Origin: Bacteroidota bacterium
Lineage (GTDB): Bacteria > Bacteroidota > Bacteroidia > Bacteroidales > Bacteroidaceae
NCBI GenBank assembly: GCA_023426145.1
Contig: JAFABG010000026.1
Coordinates: forward strand, 1-64,000
Direction: 5' to 3'
DNA length: 64,000 bases
Shown here: one piece after another, positions 18,301 through 26,049 of the stretch
Layout: every line of letters begins with the position of its first letter
How positions within the stretch are numbered: position 1 is the first letter of the stretch
Position numbers and translations under genes: made by a program
Notes under the pieces: generated by a model
What the model was told of the DNA's origin: nothing
What the model saw: only the letters and a program-made list of their open reading frames with translations
Database searches by the model: none

Positions 18301-19310
18301 AACCCTTTTATCAAGCATTAGAAAATAAGCCAGGAACAGGTATTGGTCTAAACATTGTAAAAACAATTGTGGAATTACACCACGGGTGTATTGAAGTTGA
18401 ATCGGAAGTAGGTAAAGGTTCGTCGTTTATCGTCACATTACCGATAGAACAGACAGATGAAGTACTAAAGGGAGAAAGTGAAGCCGATATACAAATCCCT
18501 ATTATTTCGTCCGATACACTCTCTGAGTGTTTATCTACTAATCTCTGCTACAAACCTAATATGCTAATTGTAGACGATAATCAAGAAATGCTCGACTTTT
18601 TATCCACTAGTTTCTCCGAAAAATACAATATCATAACTGCTGAAGACGGTATAGAAGCTCTTCAAAAGTTGAAAGAAAACGATGTCACTCTAATTATTAG
18701 CGACTGGATGATGCCTCGAATGAATGGTGTTGAGTTCTGCCAAACGTTACGCACCGATCACTCCATCAGCCACATCCCCTTCATCTTGCTTACTGCTCGA
18801 ACTGATATCAATTCAAAAATAGAAGGAATGGATTGTGGTGCAGATGCATATATTGAGAAACCTTTCTCGGTGGAGTATCTTGAAGCTTGTATCAAGAATC
18901 TTATTGACTTAAGAAATCTATTAAGACAGAAGTTTACACAGATGCCTTTAATTCCATTGAATAGCGTAGCGGGCAACCCTACCGACAAGGATTTTCTTAC
19001 TCGAATGAATCAAATTATTGAAGAGAATTTCTCAAAGCCAGAACTGTCTGTAGATTTTCTTGCCGAACAGCTTTGTATCAGTCGCTCTGGATTATTTGCC
19101 AAAATCAAGCTCCTAACCAATGTCACTCCTAATGAGCTTATTCAAGTGATGCGCTTAAAGAAAGCTGCCGGACTGCTTCTGGAGAATAAATACCGCATTA
19201 GCGAAATTTGCTACATGGTAGGATTTAACAATCCCTCCTATTTCGCCAAATGCTTCCAGAAGCAATTTGGCATTAAGCCCGGTGAATTTGCAAGCAAAAC
19301 ACATACTTAA
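15336..19310 (+). CDS. Hybrid two-component system regulator (HTCS)
   Basis: A 1324-residue one-polypeptide two-component system of the Bacteroides HTCS type. A signal peptide is followed by a periplasmic sensor made of two seven-bladed propellers (Reg_prop repeats such as LWFGTDEGLDRY, about residues 25-690) and a Y_Y_Y domain (about 695-765). One membrane helix lies near 770-790. The cytoplasmic part has HisKA with the H-box AHEIRTP (His828), a HATPase domain with NLLTNASKYT and GTGIGL motifs, a receiver domain with phospho-acceptor Asp1123 (SDWMMPRMNG), and a C-terminal AraC-type double helix-turn-helix (about 1215-1320). HTCS proteins sense an oligosaccharide in the periplasm and activate their own utilisation locus. 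It is separated from the upstream operon by a terminator and probably has its own promoter. Confidence 0.96.
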   Translation: MKKSGIVILLLLIPTFLFAMVHDFRFRHLSVENGLSSNSVHAILQDKYGFLWFGTDEGLDRYDGTTFKSIFFHPRGSLQYISALFDGKDKIWVGTDEGMYTYDYDTESLSLFDVSTANQTRITTTIYHITQDKDGNLWFSTREQGIFRYTPSQKKLEQYEFREAEGAMASVLVDSDNQIWAVTCWSNTPIYKLNKATHQFEPFPLYQDHPNYTSHSLIMIEDSEYNLWLGTWNCGLQRITRDGHITTYLHPSKQEGTMHIHSVIEYAPHQLLIGSDEGLLLFNTITEKFRLFTEDETSPYSLSNRFVYPILKDREGGIWIGTYYGGINYISPNAGQFESYAHSRFSNSIQGTIVSRFCEGSNGNIYIASDDGGLNFFNPKTQHFEHYMPAENKNSLSYHNVHALCMDGDNLWVGTYTGGVNILNTKTGKFKVYSCVPDDEKTLDGTSSYAIFKDKQRRIWVTSMIGVNLYNRENDNFTRLKRFDALTMDIDQDNKENIWFSTQGRGLFKYNPEKMIWKNYTHQSNTGSLINNNVNCVLIDENGEIWVGTITGLCKYNPKEDNFTTIALHIPSPNICSIIKDQQVLWLTTTKGLIRYSPGESSQVFTRNDGLQSEQFLPNAGLKASDGKIYIGTVNGFNAFYPSLIKKNHLPPPVIITGLEVFNDPVEIGGKLLPKALNVSGQLDLSYKDNVFSLLYASLSYCTPEKNQYAYQLEGFDKEWNYVGSQTKATYTNLPAGTYHFKVKATNNDGVWNEQEATLKIVIHPPFYWCTASKILYLCIVILFFGCLVHFILKRTEKKHAAEINRLNANREKEVHEAKIKFFTTIAHEIRTPVSLIIGPLEKLMKSGIPLPSIIREDLNIIDRNSQRLLFLVNQLLDFRKVEQEGMQMKFSKQNMSELLEAVCERFEPYISQRGAHLEVVYPNSELIVTIDSEAITKLISNLLTNASKYTKDKIVLSCTVHLEQRTFTIRVTDNGIGIKKEDHQKIFEPFYQALENKPGTGIGLNIVKTIVELHHGCIEVESEVGKGSSFIVTLPIEQTDEVLKGESEADIQIPIISSDTLSECLSTNLCYKPNMLIVDDNQEMLDFLSTSFSEKYNIITAEDGIEALQKLKENDVTLIISDWMMPRMNGVEFCQTLRTDHSISHIPFILLTARTDINSKIEGMDCGADAYIEKPFSVEYLEACIKNLIDLRNLLRQKFTQMPLIPLNSVAGNPTDKDFLTRMNQIIEENFSKPELSVDFLAEQLCISRSGLFAKIKLLTNVTPNELIQVMRLKKAAGLLLENKYRISEICYMVGFNNPSYFAKCFQKQFGIKPGEFASKTHT

Positions 19311-19319
19311 TATAGGTAC

Positions 19320-19355
19320 AAATAGCCTCACTTACAAAGTTGGGGCTATTTCTTT
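19320..19355 (+). terminator. Terminator after the HTCS gene
   Basis: AAATAGCC at 19320-19327 pairs with GGCTATTT at 19344-19351, followed by a T-rich stretch on the plus strand. It overlaps the last codons of the convergent cold-shock-domain gene. Confidence 0.5.
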
Positions 19356-19795
19356 TCCAAAGCAATATTAACTGCGTTCATTCCTTTCACCCCACGTTCG
19401 AGATCAAAGGTTACAATATCATTTTCTGCAATTTCAGTAGTAACATTGTTGATATGAAAAAAGTACTTCTCAGTTCCTGAGAGATCTTTAATGAAACCAA
19501 AGCCTCTTGATTCATTGAAAAACTCAACCCTTCCTTTCAGAATAACTGGTTCTTCATCTTCCTTTTTAGGAGTAGAGATGATTATTTCGTCCAAATTGAT
19601 CTCTTCTTTCTTCACATTTTCCTCAGGTGGAGTTGAAGTGATCATTCCGTTTTCATCCACATAAGCAATCATATCATCAAAACTACTAGATTTGCCTGAT
19701 AATTTTCGACTTTCTTTTTTCTTTAATTTTTCTTCGCGTTTAGCAATTCTTTTCTTTTCATTTTCACGTTTACCTACTGTCATTGATTTTGCCAT
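19346..19795 (-). CDS. Cold-shock-domain protein with a basic N-terminal region
   Basis: A 149-residue protein. The first 40 residues are very rich in Lys, Arg and Glu (a likely charged helix) and are followed by an acidic linker. Residues about 83-148 form a cold-shock domain with the RNA-binding strands GFGFIKD and KYFFHINNV. Such proteins bind single-stranded RNA or DNA and act as RNA chaperones. Classical cold-shock proteins are about 70 residues; this longer form with an N-terminal extension occurs in Bacteroidetes. It lies 48 bp downstream of the DEAD-box helicase gene on the same strand, so they may be co-transcribed. Confidence 0.9.
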   Translation of the reverse strand: MAKSMTVGKRENEKKRIAKREEKLKKKESRKLSGKSSSFDDMIAYVDENGMITSTPPEENVKKEEINLDEIIISTPKKEDEEPVILKGRVEFFNESRGFGFIKDLSGTEKYFFHINNVTTEIAENDIVTFDLERGVKGMNAVNIALEKK

Positions 19796-19843
19796 AGAAT
19801 CTATATTTAATTTATACTATTTATATAATGGATAAAGCAATTT

Positions 19844-20971
19844 TTAAATTTCAAAATGTGCTCTATTTATTTTTTTTCCGGTCAGTTTCTGGATATCACG
19901 CATCAAGCTCATTTCTTCCTGCGAACAAAAAGTGAAAGCCTTACCCGAGCGTCCTGCCCTTCCAGTACGTCCAATACGATGTACATACGTCTCAGGAACA
20001 TCAGGAAGATCATAATTAATAACTAAAGGCAGTTCATCAATATCTATCCCTCTGGAAGCGATGTCGGTTGCTACCATCACTCGAGTCTTTCCAGACTTGA
20101 AATTTCCTAACGCACTTTGTCTTGCGTTTTGGCTCTTATTACCATGAATAGCCTGACTACCTATTCCGGCCTTAGTAAGAATCCTTACGATCTTATCAGC
20201 ACCATGCTTTGTACGTGAAAACACAAGCACCGACTGTTCTTCTGCTTTTTCTAAAAGAGATACCAACAACAGACTTTTCTCTTTCTTCTCGACAAAGTAA
20301 ACCAATTGCTCAATGGCATCCACTGTCGACGATTTAGGAGTTACGCTAATTTTAACCGGCCTTCTCAACAAAGAATTTGTTAAAGAAATAATGGTATCAG
20401 GCATTGTAGCCGAAAAAAATAAGGTTTGTTTCTCTTTGGGCAGCTTTGGCAATATCCGTTTAATATCATGAATAAATCCCATATCCAACATACGATCGGC
20501 CTCGTCAAGCACAAAATACTGAATACTATCTAGACTAACAATCCCCTGATTCATAAAATCTAGAAGCCGTCCGGGAGTAGCAACTAAAATATCTACTCCT
20601 TTCCGCAGCAAATCAACTTGAGGACGTTGCCCCACTCCTCCGAAAATAACTCCGTGACGTACTCGAGTATATTTGGCATAGTCACTGATACATTCACTAA
20701 TCTGCAAAGCTAACTCACGAGTTGGAGTTAAAATCAGCGCTTTAATTCGTTTACTATTCGCCGTTTCCTTAGGTGCCAACAATAAATTTTGTATGATAGG
20801 AATAGCAAAAGAAGCCGTTTTTCCAGTACCCGTCTGAGCACATCCTAACACATCCCTTTTAGCAAGCGCAACAGGTATTGCTTTCTGCTGTATAGGAGTT
20901 GGAGTAGTATATCCTTTCTCCTCAATTGCCTTTAATATTTGGTCGGTAATATTTAATTCTTTAAATGTCAT
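19844..20971 (-). CDS. DEAD-box ATP-dependent RNA helicase (RhlE-like)
   Basis: A 375-residue helicase containing the complete core: Q motif (PTPIQQKAIP), Walker A AQTGTGKT, PTRELA, DEAD box in VLDEADRMLDMGF, SAT motif, and the C-terminal domain with ATDIASRGIDID and HRIGRTGRAGR. It has almost no tail after the core, like short RhlE/CsdA-related forms of Bacteroidetes. It would unwind RNA structures during ribosome assembly or mRNA decay, often at low temperature. Its neighbours, a cold-shock protein downstream and an RRM protein upstream, are all RNA-binding. Confidence 0.93.
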   Translation of the reverse strand: MTFKELNITDQILKAIEEKGYTTPTPIQQKAIPVALAKRDVLGCAQTGTGKTASFAIPIIQNLLLAPKETANSKRIKALILTPTRELALQISECISDYAKYTRVRHGVIFGGVGQRPQVDLLRKGVDILVATPGRLLDFMNQGIVSLDSIQYFVLDEADRMLDMGFIHDIKRILPKLPKEKQTLFFSATMPDTIISLTNSLLRRPVKISVTPKSSTVDAIEQLVYFVEKKEKSLLLVSLLEKAEEQSVLVFSRTKHGADKIVRILTKAGIGSQAIHGNKSQNARQSALGNFKSGKTRVMVATDIASRGIDIDELPLVINYDLPDVPETYVHRIGRTGRAGRSGKAFTFCSQEEMSLMRDIQKLTGKKINRAHFEI

Positions 20972-21298
20972 AAATGTAGTTTTTGCTGTACATGTGCATA
21001 TACAAGATTATCAGAAAACATTTTCAAACAAATGTCTTAATAAGCCCACACAACCACAAATACAGATTTGTGATATAATTACTAAACTTTACTCTTGAAT
21101 TGCCAAGAGCAGTCAAATGCAATAAAGTCTAATAATTCTTTCTTTTAGACACGAAAAGATCAGGATTTAGTATATCCCTATTACACAACACTGAGGAGTG
21201 AGAATTAGCAGAACTAAATTGTAAAATGATTTTCTTTTTTGATCGCTACACATAGCATCTCCGCCGAATAATCATAAAAGCGGGTACAAAATTATTCT
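20972..21298. other. Gene-free region upstream of the helicase
   Basis: About 330 bp of AT-rich DNA between the helicase start and the terminator of the RRM gene. I see no open reading frame worth calling and no clean TAnnTTTG element on the minus strand. It presumably contains the helicase promoter and 5' leader. Confidence 0.4.
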
Positions 21299-21331
21299 AA
21301 AAAGCAGCAAAGAATGTCTTTGCCGCTTTTT
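21299..21331 (-). terminator. Intrinsic terminator of the RRM gene
   Basis: On the minus strand a 15-bp stem with a single G-U pair (arms AAAAAGCGGCAAAGA and TCTTTGCTGCTTTTT, 3-nt loop) ends in a T run. It lies 15 bp after the RRM stop codon, so that gene is separated from the helicase downstream. Confidence 0.8.
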
Positions 21332-21345
21332 AAAATAAACTCGAT

Positions 21346-21651
21346 TTAATATCTTCTAGAGTTGTTATAACCGCCACCTCCGCGATTACCACCGTAAGAT
21401 GGTCTTTCAGGACGAGGACGAGCCACACTAACTGAAATTACTTTGTGATCGAATTCAACGCCATTCAATTCGTCAATAGCCTTTTGTCCTTCAGCATCGT
21501 TTGCCATTTCTACGAAAGCAAAACCTCTGGATCTGCCGGTTTCTCTATCAAGGATAACTTTAGCCGAAGAAACCTCTCCAAATTCTGAAAATAAGTTAGC
21601 TAACTCAGCATCACTTGTGCCGTAGCTTAAACCTGCAATGTAAATGTTCAT
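21346..21651 (-). CDS. RRM-domain RNA-binding protein
   Basis: A 101-residue protein consisting of one RNA-recognition motif plus a short Gly/Arg/Asn-rich tail. RNP2 is IYIAGL (residues 3-8) and RNP1 is RGFAFVEM (42-49), both intact. Small RRM proteins of this type are abundant in Bacteroidetes and act as global RNA binders, possibly replacing Hfq, which most Bacteroides lack. It is monocistronic, with a promoter at 21778 and a leader of about 120 nt. Confidence 0.93.
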   Translation of the reverse strand: MNIYIAGLSYGTSDAELANLFSEFGEVSSAKVILDRETGRSRGFAFVEMANDAEGQKAIDELNGVEFDHKVISVSVARPRPERPSYGGNRGGGGYNNSRRY

Positions 21652-21777
21652 TCAAATTTTAATTAAAATAAATACTAAAACGGAGTGAGGAGGATAATTA
21701 AAGAAAAGGACTGCTTACTAAATGATATAGTAAAAGAAGAACTACACGATAATGATTCGTTACTCAAACTCTGCGTA

Positions 21778-21785
21778 CAAAGATA
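21778..21785 (-). promoter_or_regulatory. Promoter -7 element of the RRM gene
   Basis: The minus strand reads TATCTTTG, a perfect TAnnTTTG. The predicted transcript begins about 120 nt before the start codon at 21651, an unusually long 5' leader that could carry temperature or auto-regulation. The rest of 21652-22121 holds only this leader and the next promoter region. Confidence 0.6.
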
Positions 21786-22073
21786 GCACAATTTATTAGA
21801 TAACGGCTCTATTATCGTTTATTTTTCAGGATAATTCGCCTTTATTGTAGAATAAGTTAGCCTATTGAAGATAGGATAACAATCGGCGCAATTTTTCATA
21901 TAGGAAATAGACTTACAACAAACGGGATTCTAAACGCCCCAAAGCTTAGTAAAAGTTGATACTCATATATTTTAAGCAGTAGATTTTAAAGGTAATGAAT
22001 ACTAACTTATATGATAATGTTATATATTGAACAATAATAATATAATATCTAGTATAAACAAGTTTATTTTTAC

Positions 22074-22101
22074 TATTTTTGCATTTATAGGAATACTTTT
22101 G
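22074..22101 (+). promoter_or_regulatory. Two -7-like elements upstream of the AraC regulator
   Basis: TATTTTTG at 22074-22081 and TACTTTTG at 22094-22101 both fit TAnnTTTG; the second lies 20 bp before the start codon at 22122. Which one is used is not clear from sequence. Confidence 0.45.
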
Positions 22102-22121
22102 TCTATCTTCATTAATATCTT

Positions 22122-22925
22122 ATGAACAACACGATTCATACCTTACAGAATATGATGCTTGCTCCCTACATCAAGCACTACTTCTCGCTAGATTTTAGTT
22201 CCCTAACACAGGACAACATTGAGCTGAGAGTACCACCTACAGGCTTTCCAGTACTCCAATTTCACTTTGGCGAATATCTGAATTTCTATCATCATAAACA
22301 CTTCACCAATGAGTCATTATTTATAGGGCAATGCGATCGACACATTATGCTATACCCAGCTCGAGGAATGAAACTTTTAGGCGTAAACTTTAAACCTTAT
22401 GGATTATATAATTTGTTTGGCATTTCGCCTCACGGATTGACTAACAGTGGCGTAGAAAGTTGCTCATTTTTTGGAGAAAATAACATTAAACGAATTACTC
22501 AAACGCTAAAGGCAAAAGGAGTAGATAAAGGCATTTCAGAGATAGAAGAACTTTTGCTCAATTACCAAAACAAAGAGGTAAAGCCCCAACCTTATTTTGA
22601 CTCGCTCGTTGATAAAATGGAAGAAGAAAACGGATTAATAAATTATACAACCTTATTAGACAAACGGACTTCTATTCGGACTCTTCAACGCTATTTCAAG
22701 GAAGTCATTGGCATTTCCCCAAAGCTATTTTGCCAAATTCTACGCCATAAACATATCATGGAATTAATTTATAAAAATCCAGAAATCAAGTGGAGTGACA
22801 TACAACTCAACGGATTCTATTACGATTTTGCCCATTTCACAAAAGATTTCACCCTATTTTCGGGTTCAACACCAAAAAAATATCTCATGCTCAAAAACAG
22901 CTTTGCAGAGATACTACTAAAATAA
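22122..22925 (+). CDS. AraC-family transcriptional regulator
   Basis: A 267-residue regulator. The N-terminal 160 residues resemble the sensor domain that precedes many AraC helix-turn-helix domains (PPTGFPVLQFHFGE and MKLLGVNFKPYGLYNLF motifs). The C-terminal 100 residues form the AraC double HTH (TSIRTLQRYFKEVIGISPK, then FYYDFAHFTKDFTLFSGSTPKKY). No membrane segment is visible. Its target and effector are unknown; the OmpA-like gene follows on the same strand but has its own promoter. Confidence 0.85.
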   Translation: MNNTIHTLQNMMLAPYIKHYFSLDFSSLTQDNIELRVPPTGFPVLQFHFGEYLNFYHHKHFTNESLFIGQCDRHIMLYPARGMKLLGVNFKPYGLYNLFGISPHGLTNSGVESCSFFGENNIKRITQTLKAKGVDKGISEIEELLLNYQNKEVKPQPYFDSLVDKMEEENGLINYTTLLDKRTSIRTLQRYFKEVIGISPKLFCQILRHKHIMELIYKNPEIKWSDIQLNGFYYDFAHFTKDFTLFSGSTPKKYLMLKNSFAEILLK

Positions 22926-22971
22926 ATGACTGAAGGTATATAAACTTAGAAAGCGTAACTACTAAGTGTTA

Positions 22972-22979
22972 TATTTTTG
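22972..22979 (+). promoter_or_regulatory. Promoter -7 element deciding the OmpA-like start
   Basis: TATTTTTG fits TAnnTTTG. It lies 65 bp before the ATG at 23044 and downstream of the earlier in-frame start at 22966, so the longer frame cannot be fully transcribed from it. Confidence 0.6.
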
Positions 22980-23043
22980 TCGCGTTTTTACATATTCGTT
23001 TTTTATCTATACTGTTTCTTTGCTAAAAACTAACAGCATTAGT

Positions 23044-24330
23044 ATGAAAACAATAAAATTATTTCTAGCCTGTATTTTCTGCTTGCTTTACACAGTAAAT
23101 ACAAATGCTCAGTTCCTTGAAAAGTTAGTGAATAAAAGCAAGAAAAAGATTGAACGAGAAGCTGAAAAGCGAACCGAAAAAAAAGTAAACAAAGGGATTG
23201 AGGGAGTATTTAATCAAGTCGAAGAAGGAATGGATAGCACCTTAAAAAAAGAGAAGAAGAACCCTAAAGACAAGCCAAGTTCAGAAAAGACTGGATCAGA
23301 ATTAACCAACAGCTCAACAATTAAAGACTCAGAACAACCTCAATCTGCTCTGAAATGGACAAAATACGATTTTGTGCCCGGTACTGAAATCATTTTTGAA
23401 GATAATCAACAGAACGAACAAAACGGAGAATTTCCAAGTAAATGGGATTTAGTTACAGGGATAGTTGAAAATGCCAACATGAATGAGAATAACGTGATTT
23501 ATTTTCGTGAGACGGGCAATTTCCCTAATGGTATTGTACCTCTTCTAAAAGATCCATCAGCCGATTACTTACCAGAAGATTTCACAATTGAATTTGATGC
23601 CTATTTTGAAAAAGGGAAATACAATAACTACCATGTATTCTTCTATGATACAAAAAATAAGTCACAAAAGAAAATAAAAAATGGTTTCGTTTCTTTTTAT
23701 GTAAATAGCGTGAAATATGGTTATACTTCTACCGAAAAACAACTTGAAAACACCAAATTCAGCAATAAGGACGACGACAAATCCCATTGGAGACACATTG
23801 CTATTTCTTTCAATAAAAGAGCTCTAAAAGTTTATCTGGATGAGACTCGTTTGCTTAACATCCCTAATATTACTGATAATCTTACAGGACTAACTCTATC
23901 TGTCAACCATGCTAATCAAGAAAAAAACCAATTTATCAAAAACGTTCGCATAGCCAAAGGAGCCGTCCCACTATACGAGAAAGTACTTATAGATGGCAAG
24001 TTTATTACTACAGGCATCAAATTCGATGTAAACAAAGCAACCCTCAAGTTAGAAAGTATGGGCACCATAAACTACGTTGTAAAAATGATGCAAGATAATC
24101 CAGATTGGAATTTCTGCGTGGAAGGGCACACTGATAGCGATGGAAATGACGCCTCTAATCAATCTTTATCAGAGAAACGAGCAGCAGCTGTATGCACTGA
24201 ACTTGTCAGACAAGGGATTTCAAACGAAAGACTAACATCAAAAGGTTGGGGTGAAAGCAAACCGATGGCAGATAACACTAGCTCCGAAGGTAAAGCACAA
24301 AATAGGCGTGTAGAATTCGTTAAGCTATGA
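23044..24330 (+). CDS. OmpA-family peptidoglycan-binding protein with a lectin-like domain
   Basis: A 428-residue exported protein with a signal peptide ending near NTNAQ. Next comes a highly charged Lys/Glu region (residues 25-80, possible coiled coil). A central domain of about 200 residues has the look of a concanavalin/LamG-like fold (FTIEFDAYFEKGKYN, HWRHIAISFNKRALKVYLD). The C-terminal OmpA domain (about 315-428) shows the peptidoglycan-binding pattern VEGHTDSDGNDASNQSLSEKRA and GWGESKP. It probably tethers the outer membrane or a surface structure to the cell wall. The ATG at 23044 was chosen because of the signal peptide and the promoter at 22972. Confidence 0.85.
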   Translation: MKTIKLFLACIFCLLYTVNTNAQFLEKLVNKSKKKIEREAEKRTEKKVNKGIEGVFNQVEEGMDSTLKKEKKNPKDKPSSEKTGSELTNSSTIKDSEQPQSALKWTKYDFVPGTEIIFEDNQQNEQNGEFPSKWDLVTGIVENANMNENNVIYFRETGNFPNGIVPLLKDPSADYLPEDFTIEFDAYFEKGKYNNYHVFFYDTKNKSQKKIKNGFVSFYVNSVKYGYTSTEKQLENTKFSNKDDDKSHWRHIAISFNKRALKVYLDETRLLNIPNITDNLTGLTLSVNHANQEKNQFIKNVRIAKGAVPLYEKVLIDGKFITTGIKFDVNKATLKLESMGTINYVVKMMQDNPDWNFCVEGHTDSDGNDASNQSLSEKRAAAVCTELVRQGISNERLTSKGWGESKPMADNTSSEGKAQNRRVEFVKL

Positions 24331-24382
24331 ATGCCAAATAGGTGTAAGAATTGATACAATTAATAATAAAAAACAAGTAGAT

Positions 24383-25912
24383 ATGCGAACAAGAATAGTC
24401 TTATTCTCAGTATTCATTATAGCCATCACACTGTTTTCTCCAACTCATATTTATGCCAATAGAGGAAAAATAAGTATTTTAGAAGAGCTAAAAGTAACAA
24501 TGATCGATATTTCGGATAATTCAAAAGAAAAACCCGAGATTCCCGATAAGTGGATACGACACAATAAGATGCTAACCAAGATGAAAAACAATTTCAAGTC
24601 AAACATTCAAGACATAGCTTATAGAATTGGTAATAATCAGCATTTAGAGATTGACCAGAATACTCCAAACACGATGAAAAATTTCATTTTAGAATTTATG
24701 TTTACTTGCATTCCTCAAGAGACCCATATACCGCTAGAAGGTGAAAAATATAAAGAGGTTAAAGCCGCATATTCTTTTCAATTACATATCACACTTCATG
24801 ACCCTCATACCAATATAATAATCGGCGTATATCAAGTGAGTTCTCAATACACTTCTTCAGACCCATTGTCGGCAGAAAAACAAGCAGAACTTGCCTCTAA
24901 ATTATTTTCTTCTCCCAACATGCCTAAAATTGATCAAGTTGAAGAAGATATCATTCGAGCCGCAGATTACAGATCTGCCAAGATCAGTTACGTTGGAAGT
25001 TCGATAGCCAATGGCAGCAATAGAGGCAAAATACAAATTAAAAATATAGCTAAAAGATTAGTTGGAGAAGCTAGAAATAATCCCATTTCATCTTTTATTC
25101 TTCGCTGCGAAAAAGGTAAATTTCTAAAAACGAATTCAAAAGAGATTCGATTTGAAGGTAATGAATATTTCCATCACAACAACTTGGAAATCGAGTTTGA
25201 TTACCAGAATTACAATTGCAATGATTACGAAAACGAAAAGGAGTTCGATCGTTTCACCTTGATTCAAGAAAGCCGATTCAACGCTAACATTCCTCAAAAA
25301 GTTGTGCAAACTGAAGAGATTCCTTTTTCATGCGGTGGCTATGATGTATATGCTCACTACTATTGCGAGGGGTTTGCAGAAGCCGAAGTAGTCTGGAGGA
25401 ATGTCAACATTGTAATTCCTAACGATAAATCTGAAATAAAACTAATTGACGCTTCTACATTTGAAGAAGACGATAATCCCAAAGTAGGCATCCCTTATGG
25501 AGTTATCATCCCCAACTACGGAAAAGAATATTTTTTCAGCGAATGCGAGAGTGAAACAGAAACACCTGAAGTGATAAAAATGAATTCATTGGCAGGAGGT
25601 ATTTCCTTCTTAGACACTTCTGAAGATGCGCTCAATAGCTTTTCTATAGAAATGACACCCGAAACTCCAAACACAATAAAAGTTGTTCTACAGTTCGACA
25701 TGTATGTCGGTGAAACTCGTGAAAACAGCCAGCAGATGACCGTAGGCACAGATTCGGAATATCCAGGTGGAACTGAGTTTTATTGGCCCAAAATAGATGA
25801 CGTAATAACGAAAAAACTTCAGGCTGGCGAATATGCCCAACAGGTACTAACCAATCAAGGTGGTGGCAAACTCACTATAACATTTAAGCCAATATCATTA
25901 GTCACCCATTAA
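24383..25912 (+). CDS. Secreted protein of unknown function
   Basis: A 509-residue protein that I do not recognise. The signal peptide is MRTRIVLFSVFIIAITLF with cleavage near IYAN. The mature protein is mostly beta-strand-like, rich in Asn, Glu and Tyr, with several Cys residues in the middle (SCGG, YYCEG, NYNCND). It has no membrane helix after the signal and no catalytic motif that I can identify. It starts 52 bp after the OmpA-like gene on the same strand, so the two may form an operon and act together at the cell envelope. Confidence 0.75.
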   Translation: MRTRIVLFSVFIIAITLFSPTHIYANRGKISILEELKVTMIDISDNSKEKPEIPDKWIRHNKMLTKMKNNFKSNIQDIAYRIGNNQHLEIDQNTPNTMKNFILEFMFTCIPQETHIPLEGEKYKEVKAAYSFQLHITLHDPHTNIIIGVYQVSSQYTSSDPLSAEKQAELASKLFSSPNMPKIDQVEEDIIRAADYRSAKISYVGSSIANGSNRGKIQIKNIAKRLVGEARNNPISSFILRCEKGKFLKTNSKEIRFEGNEYFHHNNLEIEFDYQNYNCNDYENEKEFDRFTLIQESRFNANIPQKVVQTEEIPFSCGGYDVYAHYYCEGFAEAEVVWRNVNIVIPNDKSEIKLIDASTFEEDDNPKVGIPYGVIIPNYGKEYFFSECESETETPEVIKMNSLAGGISFLDTSEDALNSFSIEMTPETPNTIKVVLQFDMYVGETRENSQQMTVGTDSEYPGGTEFYWPKIDDVITKKLQAGEYAQQVLTNQGGGKLTITFKPISLVTH

Positions 25913-26005
25913 ACCCCCAATCAAGAAAAGGCACTTAATCAGAAGAAATATCGAAACCTTATATAACAATCATACAAACGAATTGGAATCAATGAGTTAT
26001 TAGCA

Positions 26006-26013
26006 TATCTTTG
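26006..26013 (+). promoter_or_regulatory. Promoter of the MATE exporter operon
   Basis: TATCTTTG is a perfect -7 element, with TTGG at 25984-25987 correctly spaced (about 19 bp) as the -33 element. The transcript would begin near 26020, which rules out the upstream in-frame TTG at 26011 and supports the ATG at 26050. Confidence 0.7.
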
Positions 26014-26049
26014 CAAAGAAATGACAACTCATCACTGATTACGATTGAT

